Below, piece by piece: positions 10,412 through 31,292 of a DNA stretch of 40,000 nt. The translations under genes were made by a program, and so were the position numbers. Each line of letters starts with the position of its first letter. Within the stretch, counting starts at the first letter, position 1. The notes under the pieces were generated by a model. The model was not told where the DNA came from. It worked only from the letters and a program-made list of their open reading frames with translations, and did no database searches. Location: positions 1,622,501 to 1,662,500 of the forward strand of contig NC_135559.1 in NCBI RefSeq assembly GCF_964340395.1, read 5' to 3'. The DNA is from Glandiceps talaboti (Eukaryota; Hemichordata; Enteropneusta; Spengelidae).

Positions 10412-12648
10412 CTTAGCTATAGGTCCTGGAGTTTAGTAGAGCTTTACTTGATGATTGTAGAATGATGTTTTCGGATTATATTTCTCACACCCTTTGTAAC
10501 CAGACTGTCATTTATAGTTGTCAAAAACGAAAATCGTTATGGTAACACACAACTTTTTTCTCAAATTAAAGTTTGTATTTAAGCAACGTCTTCAGTTATC
10601 TCCTCAGGAAAGGGTATACTTAATTCCTGATATCGGGTTTCACCTGTAAAGAAAACTTTAAATTAATGTTGATTTTAAAAGGTTCGGAGCGAGATCAATA
10701 GTTCCATGCAGGATTTCAGTATGTTGTCATATGTAGTATTATGAATACAAAGCCCTTTGTTGGAAATACTTGTATTTAGTATTTAGTGGTACAAAACGGA
10801 TTTCATTGAAAGTAAACTCGTTTTTGTCGGATGAGAAAACCCCCATGCCCACCCTCAAAACTGAAAGAATTTAGTTTTTTGTCCTACACAAAACTTTATT
10901 TGAAATATACAGAAAATAATATTAGAAATCCGGAAAATCGTGCGTACAAAACTGATTATTTGTCCTTTACCCTGTGCTCATACACAAGTTATTTCTTCTG
11001 ACAATTCTTAAAATATACAATCAGAGCATAACACACTCATTGAAAGACTGATTTCGTTTACCCTATTTTAATAATGAACAGAACGGCAGAGTATAAGCTC
11101 GAAAAGACCATGCCAACTAAACAACCTAATAAAATCATTCTAATTGGGTTTAAACACTTTAAAAGTTAAATACCTGACAAATGGCTTCAACGAATGTAGT
11201 ACGGGATCCAAATAACAATTTTAATGGTTGATGACTGTATGAGGAATAACATTAGTTGCACCAAAACTGTCTTGATCTGTCGTACCCTCGTTCCTAGGTA
11301 GCACAGAAGTCACCTTTTATCACATATGCACATGCGCATTTCTATTTTCGTATACCAATATGCTACCTGGTGAATAATTTTCCTAGTAATAGGCAAGTCT
11401 AGTGTGATGTATTTCCCGAAGGTAAAGTCTTTGTTCGTATACTTTCACGTGGAGACTTGCGTGTTGGATATATCTCATTGTAACAAGAATCGAAAGAACA
11501 TCTTTAAATTGATAAGTTGATGTATAACTGGAAATAACATAAAATGGGTAACACTACACGCGTTAATGTACACATATAACAGTTTCATTCTTTCATTAAT
11601 TGTTCGCCTTCAGTGGCATACATTTCTATATCGTTTCCTTTCTTGGGGCATAAAATATGATATATACAAAGATTTGTATGCAATGCAATCAACTAAAGCA
11701 CAATAATGGCTGAATAGCTTCAATATTTCGAATGTTCCACTATACTTCTTGTAAGATTTTTATTAAAAAAACATGAATGTTTAATTTCAAGACATGATAA
11801 ACCCTTTCGTTTACCATACCAGAAAGTATTCAATGGATTGCTTAGAAAAATAAACCAAATGATTACGAAATGCGAAGCACGTCAAATTATTGATGGTCGA
11901 ATGGTTATTGACTGTATATGTTCTATTACATAATGCTTCAAGTACTGAAGACCACATTCTCGACATATGCAATAAATCAAATATTTGTATATATTAATCG
12001 ACGATATAGAATAATGTCGTGGAATCCAAATCGCGTCTTTAGTTGGAAATGTTTAAAAAATAAACATGTTTTATTTAAATCACCCAGAAACTTTAATAAT
12101 TGCACTTAAACGCAGGTCGACACAAAATAAACTGTTTGTGTTACTTTGTCCAAGAAATCTCAAACCCACTCTTAGTAACGACGGGTAACTGTACAATTTA
12201 GTTTAATTAGAAGTCAAACAAATATTCATTACTGGGACAAGCCTTTAAAGAAGCAAGTCCACTTGTTATCAAAGAGTACCAATATTTACACATGTGATGA
12301 TGGGCTCTTACATAACACAAGTAAACAGTGTAGTTCACAGCGTAAGATCATTTCTAAGGAGTGGGTCAATTGAGGCAAACCTTATCTCCGTCTTATATCA
12401 GTTGTTATCAATTTATTAGGCTATTATAAGTAACACTACAAACAGCTTTAGAGATGCAAACAACTTTTATGACACCCGTTTTCGTCAGGCAAGCCCGCGG
12501 GTTTGTTGCACTTGGACCGTTAATGGCTTGTGAATGTCATGTTTCATTTCGATATTATAGACGCTAACGACTGTGTTAAAGTAAACCGAAATAACAGATT
12601 GTTGATTTCCACCATTAAATGTATGTCATTATTTCCAGATGAAAGGAA
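10412..12648. other. Intergenic stretch upstream of the receptor gene
   Basis: Apart from the candidate 5' UTR exon of the receptor (about 10643-10412), I see nothing recognisable. Short open frames, such as 11918-12109, lack any family signature or splice context. Confidence 0.5.
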
Positions 12649-13040
12649 CAAGCTTTCAAATGGCAAAGTTTATAGATATTTTGTGAACCAAGGAAACTGT
12701 CGACATGTCCCCCAAAGAGCGTTCTACCACAAATTCATGAAGACTCGCTTCAGGCTTCTTGAAGTATCCCTTTTAATAAATCACGCACTTTTTATTCATT
12801 CTTTCAGTCCAAGTTATTTCGTGTATAACGGAAGGTGTACTTTCAAATTCTTACTCTTTTATTTTTTGCACGTTCTACATTTTTATACATAAGAGATAGA
12901 GAAATTTTTCAATTTTTGACAAAAGAAATATTAGGAGCGATCCCATATCTCACTTAAACGTAGAATGCCCATCGGGAATCACTTCCCTGAACATCAAAGT
13001 TCTGAATCACTCCAAACTTTGTCATTTGAAAGCTTGCTCG
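12649..13040. repeat. Inverted-repeat pair about 370 bp apart (possible MITE)
   Basis: CAAGCTTTCAAATGGCAAAG (starting about 12651) has its reverse complement, with one change, at about 13018-13037. Outside that block of about 25 bp the match is poor, and I see no clear target duplication. The span includes one copy of the dispersed repeat listed next. Confidence 0.4.
12737..12890. repeat. Dispersed repeat, copy 1 of 2
   Basis: About 155 bp shared with 14470-14632 at roughly 85% identity by eye. Both copies contain CGCTTCAGGCTTCTTGAAGT and AATAAATCACGCACTTTT. The frame at 12530-12892 runs through it and is not a convincing gene. Confidence 0.8.
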
Positions 13041-14469
13041 TTAAATTAAAAACCCAGAGAAATTTGGGGACCATCGTCTGCTTTTCATAAAATCTACAAC
13101 CTTGTAATGTTGTATTTTCCCATAGAGTTAACACCGTATTTGGCGGCCATATTGGATTCTAACCAAATTCTGATAACATATCTGACCTCTATTTACATTA
13201 ATACACGGTGACCTTTGGTTTTTCTTCTTGATTTTAAGAGAATGGACCGGAGATTTTGTAGTAAAGTAACAGCAAATGTTCAATAACACATAGATATATA
13301 TATTTGACTGTAAATCGATATTTCAAATACAAATATATTATGTCATTGCTCATATTTTAACACATTGTTTTTAGCTTTGAAAACTGGAAGACGTCTCTTT
13401 GCCGATTTAAAGCGACCTTTTTTCGTGTACATCGAACTCTCTGAAGGAATGTGATAAAGCAATTATTTACCTTTGTTCAAGTGGTACCGTTTTGAATTCT
13501 TTGGTATACACGTGTTGCCAGTAATTGCTTACAGCAACCATTTTATATGGGCACTGACCTAAACAAATTGAAAGCAGCCGTGCTAATGACCAATGGCGTC
13601 GCCAGAAGTATTCAGTAGCTAATCAGGAATAGTTTGCTGTCAATTATCGGACCCAAACCACCAATTACTGTACTCTCATCTTGACTGCAATTTCGTGTAA
13701 AAGAGTCGAATTGTGCAATGTGATGAGTAATGAATGACTTACAAAACGTTGAATCATTTGATTGGTTTAAAAGTTTTCATTTCGCTTTATTCTAATTTAA
13801 CAACTCTTTCTTTGATGACAGCTCCATTTTTGATTGATTAATCTTCCATATTATATGTATGTCGATTTGGGGAAGAGCTCTCTGCATTGTATAATTTAGC
13901 AAATCACCTGAAAAAAACCAAGATCTTATTTCCTGAAGCCTTACACACTAACTGAATGGGTTTTTTTATGTATATGGATTTAGTAAATTTATCAAATCAA
14001 TTATTTCATTACATCATTACTTAATCTCAAAAGGAATAGATAATTGATGAACTGAATTGTATTTATTTACACCATCCTTTGTTTGTTCAGTTCGAATGGT
14101 CGAATGGCCATAAACCAAAATTGTTCTAATTAAAATCACCAAAAGCTAGAAAATAACTTTTGAAATACAAAACATGAAATAATAGAAAAAAAAGAAAGTT
14201 GACATTTCAGAATTTCTAGTTATATCTTCGCTTAGTTTAGTGGCATAAAATATGTATCTACTTAGTTTTCTCAGTGTCCACACGGGTTCATTGACGTGCA
14301 AACTACGGAACCCTAGTGGAACCTATCTAACATATCACAGGCTTTCTTTAAAAGGAAGAACAGGCAAGATCTTAACTTGTTTATATTCAAAGAGCTTCTT
14401 TCATTCATATAGAAGCATTACTCTGCCTCCTTGAAAGAACATTCATCCGTCAAAGAATTGTGCAAAGAC
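13041..14469. other. Intergenic stretch, nothing recognised
   Basis: AT-rich unique-looking sequence. I found no exon with a recognisable product, no RNA gene and no clear repeat. Confidence 0.5.
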
Positions 14470-14632
14470 AGTGAAGATTCGCTTCAGGCTTCTTGAAGTA
14501 TTCCTTTTAATAAATCACGCACTTTTCGTTCATTCATTCTTTCAGTCCAAGTTACTTAGTATAATGGAAAGTATACTTTCAAATTCTTACTCCCTTTTAT
14601 TTTTTGGCACGTTCTCCTTTTTTTAGACATGA
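14470..14632. repeat. Dispersed repeat, copy 2 of 2
   Basis: This partner of 12737-12890 is in the same orientation, with a 4-bp ATTC expansion (CATTCATTC) and a few indels. Both ends trail off without clear terminal structure. Confidence 0.8.
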
Positions 14633-15118
14633 ATTTAATTTTAAAATGTGCTACGGAGAGCCACCAAATCGCTTGCAGAAATGAGGGATATATGAGCTAC
14701 AATTTGTGTGGATATAGTGTGATATAGTGATATATAATCCATACGTTCTGTTCAAAGACAATAACTTGTCTTGAGTATGGTATAAATATGATTGTACAAC
14801 TACCTGACCTAACAGTTACATGGTCTAGTCTATTTCATTTTGTGCCAATCATTTGACAATTTATAGTCCCAATATTCACCACTTTGCCAAGACTGTCATA
14901 TTTCTCAGTGTTGCTCAGACATTGAAGTTTGCTGTGAACATCTAGTGCAATCTATGTATTTTACATGTGTAATGTTGGTGCATAACAACAAACATATCTG
15001 AAATTGTAAATAAACATACCAGATTCACACAAACATAGACTTCTAAAATTTACATTTTATTTCAGATTCTTGTTATTTCTAAATGGGTAATGAGGCAAGT
15101 TGTCAGAGGAATTACTGT

Positions 15119-15341
15119 CCAAATATGGACTATTTGTCTCCTAATATGGACGATATATTGCATGTCTCCTTATATGGAGCACACTTCCTTATATGGACTG
15201 CAAGTTGCATGCATTCTTTATATGGACCCTGTCTCCTCTCCATTGATCTTTGAAAAATGCATAGCCTGGATGTCCATATATGGGAAATGTGTCCTTATAT
15301 GGATTATCCATTGTGTCCAAATATAATACACTCATATATGG
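15119..15341. promoter_or_regulatory. Cluster of CArG boxes (SRF-type sites)
   Basis: Six exact CC(A/T)6GG sites lie in 184 bp: CCAAATATGG 15119, CCTAATATGG 15140, CCTTATATGG 15168, 15187 and 15293, and CCATATATGG 15274. One-mismatch versions occur at 15216 and 15332. CArG boxes bind SRF and related MADS proteins in animals. The spacing is irregular, though the sites share flanks such as GTCTCC and GGAC, so they may have spread from an ancestral repeat. No adjacent gene is visible. Confidence 0.5.
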
Positions 15342-15539
15342 AATCTATGTATCATAATTTGAAATCAAGGGTTACCTCACATTTTTTTTTTGCACATGTT
15401 GAAAAGAGCCTTTGAAGATTTATTCACACCTTTATGACTACTTCTTAATAATGGCCAACAAATTGTTTGATTGTTCAGTCAATTGTCACAGTGGCATTTC
15501 TGTTTCATATGATGTACTGATTAAACATATACATATTCA

Positions 15540-16145
15540 ACAATGATGTCACCCTACGGACTGTCCAAACTGTGTTTGTTATAACTCTTCAGCAAAATAA
15601 TTAAAGAGAGTGTCAATGTAAACAGGTTCATAAAGTTGGAACTTCTAATAGTTAGAATAATAACCCTTGATACACAACTGAGTTACTCTTGTACAATTAC
15701 ATGTCTATATTTTGGAAATGTGACTGTTGCCTTCCTCATGAGAAACTGACAACTACTGTTCACTACTAGATGGCGGTGTGTGTAGGAACCCCATCTGGAT
15801 AAAGAAATCTTCTTCAGTGATGAACTGAGACTGGGATGGGGATGGGGGGGGGGGGACAGGGATATTCGGCTCAGTCATGTCTAGGACGATTTGTTCACTA
15901 CACCGCCAAGTGGTGAACAGTAACCATCGTCAGTTTACCCTGAGAAAGACAACAGTCATGTTTCTGAAATACAGACATGAAGAAAAGCAACTTAGTTGTT
16001 AACGATCAATGAACAGTATTCTAATTATGACAGACTGTCACTTTATGAAATCCAAATACTGAAAAAACTAAATTTACATTTACTTGGTACAAAATATAAC
16101 TTTCACTTGACAACCCAGTACTTACATTGTACAGTCTGTAACTTT
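15540..16145. mobile_element. Foldback element with long imperfect arms and a G-run in the loop
   Basis: The left arm (about 15540-15775) matches the reverse complement of the right arm (about 15905-16145). The best blocks are TACTGTTCACTACT paired with the complement of AGTGGTGAACAGTA, and a GACTGTTGCCTTCCTCATG-type stretch. The central 130 bp holds a 12-G run at about 15846. The match is strong from about 15680 to 16000 and weaker outside. The short frame at 15996-16235 lies in the right arm and flank. Confidence 0.65.
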
Positions 16146-16869
16146 AAGAACCCCTTTTATGACAAAGCCATTGTAAAAAGTGCACTTAAAGAATACATAC
16201 ATTGTACTAAAACTTATATACAACTTGTTAATTAAAACCAATAACTTCGCTTGTTTCAGAAATGAGGCAAGTTTCATATGAAGACATACAATGTTATTCG
16301 TGTCAGTAACTTATCATTTGAAGCATGTACACCATGGGATCCCAGATCCAAACCAGTTGTTTATTGTTTACAACGCTACAAGGGTAGGACTGTAAATCTG
16401 CAAAATTCAAATAGTCCACACGCTGATTATTTTACAACATGACTCACCTTCACAGACACAACAAAATGATAAGAGTGTTGCTTGAATCTACACTTACTTT
16501 TATTTTGTAATGGTTAGTTTGTTGTCTTTACCTCATTTTGTTTTTGCATGAAGTCTGGTCTTGGCTCGCTTCATTCAAGCGAAGTGACTTTTATTGATTC
16601 CAATGCTGTATTAGTGGTAGGGTCATCATTAAATTGACAGTATGGCTAGTAAGAGGCACAGATGGCCTAAGAGGCATGAACCAATACTGTTTTTTTTTAA
16701 ATCAAATTTGTTGGTAAATAATAAATGACATTGAAATAATTAGTTCTTGTATCACTGTGATCTGCTATATTAACATTTATAATGTCTAATTACGAGATAA
16801 TCAGAATGCTAACAGTTCTCAAGACAAATTGCTGACACAACAGCTAGGAGGTACAGCCAGTGAATGAAG

Positions 16870-17440
16870 TATTTCAACAGTGCAGGGATCAGACTATTGA
16901 ACATACCACCACCTGTATTACAGCAGATTTCGTCTTAGCTTACAAATGCAAGTAAACGATGTATCAAGATCAGTGAGACTGATGACAAGGTTTCATGTTG
17001 AAGTAGACACAATAAAGATAACACACAAACATCCCTTACACAGAGACTGCTCTGTAGACACAATAAAGATAACACACAAACATCCCTTACACAGTGTCTG
17101 CTCTGTATTTTGTTACATTTGTATTTGTTTTTGTTATAACAAAATACAGAGCAGACACTGTGTAAGGGATGTTTGTGTGTTATCTTTATTGTGTCTACAG
17201 AGCAGTCTCTGTGTAAGGGATGTTTGTGTGTTATCTTTATTGTGTCTACAGAGCAGTCTCTGTGTAAGGGATGTTTGTGTGTTATCTTTATTGTGTCTAT
17301 CTCAACATGAAACCCTGTGATCAGTCTCACTGATCTTGATGTCATTTAATAATATTTGCAAGCTACGGCCAAATGTCCTGTATTTCATAACATAATAATC
17401 TTATATCTGGACAGTAATAAGTATTTGGTACAATAAAAAT
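16870..17440. mobile_element. Palindromic foldback with 51-bp tandem units in both arms
   Basis: The core arms, 16962-17115 and 17137-17341, are almost exact reverse complements around a 21-nt loop (17116-17136). The left arm holds two 51-bp units (key words ATAAAGATAACACACAAACA and CCCTTACACAG); the right arm holds three in inverted orientation. Weaker complementarity continues outward to about 16870 and 17440. Open frames of 124 and 136 codons across it are repeat artefacts. Confidence 0.85.
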
Positions 17441-18155
17441 AGCCTGGAATCCTTGCGGATGGGGTTTTAAATTCATTATTTCCCCAACACCTGGCCAGAT
17501 GCCATTGATTCACTTCTTTAATGAAGCTAGTGGCCAGAAAACGGGTGCAAATTCTGAGTGGATATTTGAATAAGGCCATTGTGAGATGATATCAACAGTG
17601 TCACCATGTGATTGGGGTGGGGGTGGGGGTGGGGGTGAGGGTGGGGCTTTGTGATTGGGGTGGGGGTGGGGGCTTTATGATGTAAACATGATTACCATAG
17701 CCAATGACCATGTAGAAAATGGCCACGATGAAAGAAGTGTTACAGTGTCAGCTGTGGATTTACTCAGAATGAATTCTGACAGTGACAGTGATCAAATAAA
17801 GTACAATATCTGGCTAGGCTAGATTGGGAAATCAAAATTCTAAATCCCCAATCACATGGATTCTAGGCTACAATTTAGTACAACAAAACTAAATAACTCT
17901 GGGATAACATCCTTAGTATAAATGTTTTTCACCATATAAAGCAAACATGTATATTTAGAACCTGAATATTTGTACACATGTACAGAAAGCTGAAAAAACA
18001 GCACATCTACACTCTCTCAATCTTAGACACCAACATCTCTGATTAAAATCTAAGAAAGCTTAAGTTGCTTTGTTTACTATATATTTTACAACTGCAGATA
18101 ACATTTTCTTTTTAAATTTCGAATTAATTCACTTCAGGACAGCAACAACATATAC
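17441..18155. other. Non-coding stretch with two G-quadruplex-type tracts
   Basis: G-rich tracts of the form GGGG T GGGGG T GGGGG lie at 17614-17646 and again at 17657-17672, a local duplication sharing GTGATTGGGG. The rest is AT-rich, and I recognise nothing in it. Confidence 0.6.
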
Positions 18156-18575
18156 AGGTACATGTAGCCGGTATATTTTGCCGAGTTCTCTGAGATATAA
18201 CAAGATTTACAAGTACGTGTAAGTGAGGTGTATTTTGTCTACAAATGTAGTTCTCTGAGATATAACAAGATTTACAGATACATGTAAGTGAGTACACTGT
18301 CGACAGTCGCTCGCGCCTTTTTCCCCAAAGTTTTATCTAAACTCCGATCCGGCGTAACACTAGTCTAATCGCAAACTGATATCGAGGTCCGAAGGCCCGA
18401 GCTTGGGCCTTCGCAATACGGCCCTCGAAATCAGTTTGCGATTATACTATTACTAGTGTTGCGCCGGACCGGAGTTTAGATAAAACGTAGGGAAAAAAGG
18501 CGCGAGCGACTGTCGACAGTCTAGTAAGTGAGGTGTATTTTGTCAATTTTTCTGAGATAACAAAACTGTATTTCA
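18156..18575. repeat. Tandem repeat of about 65 bp, three copies, third one split by a MITE
   Basis: The unit includes TTCTCTGAGATATAACAAGA and GTAAGTGAGGTGTATTTTG. Copies begin near 18156, 18216 and 18281; the third resumes after the insertion at 18293-18523. Confidence 0.75.
18293..18523. mobile_element. Palindromic MITE, 231 bp, 9-bp target duplication (Mutator-like)
   Basis: Both ends read TA(C/G)ACTGTCGACAGTCGC inward, and nearly the whole element is complementary to itself, with arms of about 110 bp. GTAAGTGAG flanks it directly on both sides (18284-18292 and 18524-18532). The neighbouring repeat copy shows the intact target once (18219-18227) followed by GTGTATTTTG, exactly as expected of the empty site. 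A 9-bp duplication with long arms fits Mutator-like elements; there is no transposase inside. Confidence 0.85.
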
Positions 18576-18814
18576 TAAAATGCATCAATATATTAAAAGA
18601 CAGATGACAACACAAAGTATATCGTTGATGACTTTGATCATAAATAAAAGATTGCATTTGCCTTCTGAGCTCAAAATTAATTTGTCACACTGCTTGTATC
18701 TGATAACTTCAAACAAAGATGGCCAAGAACACAACTAGTCATTAGAATCAAATTAGAGCTCATGTCAATATCTTTAGTTTGACCTTTGACCTCACATGAA
18801 TTAAAAATCTTATT

Positions 18815-19800
18815 TCATACAAAAAAAATATGTTACTATAAAACATGTATATATGTGGTAATATTCAGAATCAGATTCACATTGGAGGACAATCTGAAAC
18901 CGGTCTCATATTGAGCCTCAGATTCAGATTCACATTGGAGGACAATCTGAAGCCGTTCTCTTATTGAGCATCAGATTCAGAATCAGATTTACATTGGATG
19001 ACAATCTGAGGCTGGTCTCATATTCAGCCTCAGATTCAGAATCAGATTCACATTGGAGGACAATCTGAAACCGGTCTCATATTGAGCCTCAGATTCAGAT
19101 TCACATTGGAGGACAATCTGAGGCCGTTCTCTTATTGAGCATCAGATTCAGAATCAGATTTACATTGGATGACAATCTGAGGCCGGTCTCATATTCAGCC
19201 TCAGATTCAGAATCAGATTCACATTGGATGACAATCTGAGGCCGGTCTCATATTCAGCCTCAGATTCAGAATCAGATTCACATTGGAGGACAATCTGAGG
19301 CCGGTCTCATATTCAGCCTCAGATTCAGTCTCATATGGAAAATCATAATGACACATAATGAAAGCTGTCAATCAAGAAATATAAAATACAATAGGGACTA
19401 CAATTAATGTCCCACTTCTCACCCTTTGTAAAATATTACTTCTACAGATTTTTAAATAAGATTCAAATCTTTCAAAACAACCATTTACAGATACATCACT
19501 GGAATATTGCCTACCAAGAACCACACAACAGCTGAACATCCACCAACCACAAATGTCTCAGTCATAAGCTGTTATCTCTGAAATTAAGACAATTTCTTCT
19601 GGTTCAAACTGAGACATCCCCTCTTCCATCAAGTGGTTGTAAAGGAGGAACATTTCCTGTGTAGTGGCCTCAACATTATTATTTCTTGTTAGACTGCTTT
19701 CATCTGGTGTTGCCGTGATTTATTGAATCTGAGGCTGAATCTGAGGTTGAATCTGATTCGGAGACCAACTTTATATACGTTACTATAAAAGCAGATGTGC
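18815..19800. mobile_element. Foldback with a 59-bp minisatellite in one arm
   Basis: The left arm (GTATATATGTGGT, then GAATCAGATTCA repeats) is matched in reverse complement by 19719-19790 (TGAATCTGATTCGG, then ACCAACTTTATATACGTTAC). The left arm has about eight tandem units; the right has only a unit fragment. About 380 bp of unique DNA lies between. The arms are imperfect and outer ends uncertain. Confidence 0.5.
18865..19336. repeat. 59-bp minisatellite, eight copies
   Basis: Each unit carries CACATTGGAGGACAATCTGA and GGTCTCATATTCAGCC. Two units are 6-8 bp shorter. AATCTGAGGC and GCCTCAGATT occur in each complete unit as a 10-bp inverted pair about 14 nt apart, so each unit could form its own hairpin. 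Confidence 0.93.
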
Positions 19801-20400
19801 ATCTAATTGGATTCAACTCTTTTACATTATTAGTGGCGGATTTTGATTAATTATTAGACTTAAAAAAGCAAAATGGATATTTTACAATTTTGACCTGGTC
19901 TGTATCTACACTGGAAGCAATTTATTTTCTACCCCAAATCAGTATTTTCCAGTATTTATGAATAGTTCAGATAATAACCCTGACAAACAAACAAACAAAC
20001 ATGAACTTTACCCTTTGACCTGACATAAGGGAAGTGTATGCATCATTGGTCCTATATACATGTAAGGATTTTCCTAATAAATGATTTGAACTTTACACTG
20101 CTATCCTTGAACTTTGACCTAAAATACAGCGAGCATACCACATTAAAACTTCTCATAGTGTGTGACCTTTACAGATGAAGTGAACTTTACACTTTAACCT
20201 TTACCCTATGACCTAACATGGTTCAATACTTCCAATATCAGGATGACCCTGACAAACTACAACCAAGATCTCAATTGTGTGGAATGTACAATGTACACAA
20301 CATCATTATAATTGAAAAACCAGTTGTCATTTTTTCCCTTTAATTCTATCACTTAGTGAAAGTATCATTGAAAATATGTGTAACATGTATAAATGATAGT
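19340..20400. other. Non-coding stretch with recurrent AGGTCA-type direct repeats
   Basis: I see no gene. TGACCTTTGACCT just upstream (18780-18792) and TGAACTTTGACCT (20108-20120) read on the minus strand as DR1 sites, and CTTTGACCTGACAT-type words recur at about 20018 and 20208. A short (CAAA)n tract lies at about 19985. Confidence 0.4.
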
Positions 20401-20401
20401 T

Positions 20402-20895
20402 GTATTTGGTACAGACAGAATGTTACAATGTAACACTCACAGACATGGTTTATTTGGTACAGACAGAATGTTACAATGTAACACTCACAGACATGGTTTA
20501 TTTGGTACAGACAGAATGTTACAATGTAACACTCACAGACATGGTTTATTTGGTACAGACAGAATGTTACATTGTAACGCTCACAGACATGGTTTATTTG
20601 GTACAAATAGAATGTTACAATGTAACACTCACAGACATGGTTTATTTGGTACAGACAGAATGTTACAATGTAACACTCACAGACATGGTTTATTTGGTAC
20701 AGACAGAATGTTACATTGTAACGCTCACAGACATGGTTTATTTGGTACAAATAGAATGTTACAATGTAACACTCACAGACATGGTTTATTTGGTACAGAC
20801 AGAATGTTACAATGTAACATTCACAGACATGGTTTATTTGGTACATACAGAATGTTACAATGTAACACTCACAGACATGGTTTATTTGGTAAAGA
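20402..20895. repeat. 48-bp minisatellite, ten copies, with a three-unit higher-order pattern
   Basis: The unit contains TTTATTTGGTACAGACAGAA and the palindrome GTTACAATGTAAC. Units 3-4-5 and 6-7-8 share the same order of variants (standard, TTGTAACG, ACAAATAG), which means a 144-bp block has duplicated. Unit length is divisible by three and lacks stops, so three overlapping open frames of 165-190 codons appear; I do not regard them as proteins. Confidence 0.96.
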
Positions 20896-20896
20896 C

Positions 20897-21454
20897 GTTG
20901 TTTTGAATAACATATCAGACATTGTGTTTGTTGTCTGGAATAATACTAACTATTTCTGGTATTGACAATGTTACATTATACATTATGTCTGGATTCTTGA
21001 TGGATGATCACTTTAGTAAAGTAATGTTGCAGTTACACTCATTGCAATTAATACAGACTTAAAAATAGGCACACAGACTCTCTCATTGTGTGACATTTTC
21101 AGAAAGAAATTGGCTGTAGGTTCAATTATAATGATGTTGCATAGATTACTTTTTAAGCAAGTATTATCTTGGTTGTATTTGACCTTTACTCTGTAACCTT
21201 TGCCCTTTGACATTCGATGATATAAATTCTGAAATGTCAAGGAATGATATATCAAAAGAAGTGTTACTGTGTCTTTTTAAAACAGGGACTACAATGTTTT
21301 TACAAAAGGGAAAATTTGTACAATAATTGTGAAATTCATTGAATCTTGATGTGAACGTCATAAAAAAAGTTGACATTATCCATACAATGTACCTGAATAG
21401 TTCCTATACATGAGGAAATTCTAAAAGTCAAAATTGACGACGTTGGATCTAATG
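20897..21454 (-). other. FBXO45 3' UTR and downstream flank
   Basis: No other gene is visible. This lies immediately downstream of the FBXO45 stop and probably contains its 3' UTR. I could not pick out a convincing poly(A) signal. Confidence 0.4.
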
Positions 21455-31257
<9,803 letters not shown>

Positions 31258-31265
<8 letters not shown>

Positions 31266-31292
31266 TTTGGACGACTGTATTGCGCATGTGCA
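31258..31292 (-). promoter_or_regulatory. FBXO45 promoter elements: YY1-like start and NRF1-like site
   Basis: On the minus strand the start codon sits in CAAAATGGCCGC, a YY1-type motif of the kind seen overlapping start codons of housekeeping genes. TGCGCATGTGCA at 31281-31292 differs by one base from the NRF1 palindrome YGCGCAYGCGCR. This suggests a TATA-less housekeeping promoter. Confidence 0.5.

Noticed and set aside
16935-17345. Frames of 124 and 136 codons, one on each strand, with similar peptides
   Set aside because: Both strands give the same peptide because the sequence is a palindrome with 51-bp units.
20349-20965. Three overlapping frames of 165-190 codons
   Set aside because: The 48-bp unit is a multiple of three and open in several frames; peptides differ completely between frames and match no family.
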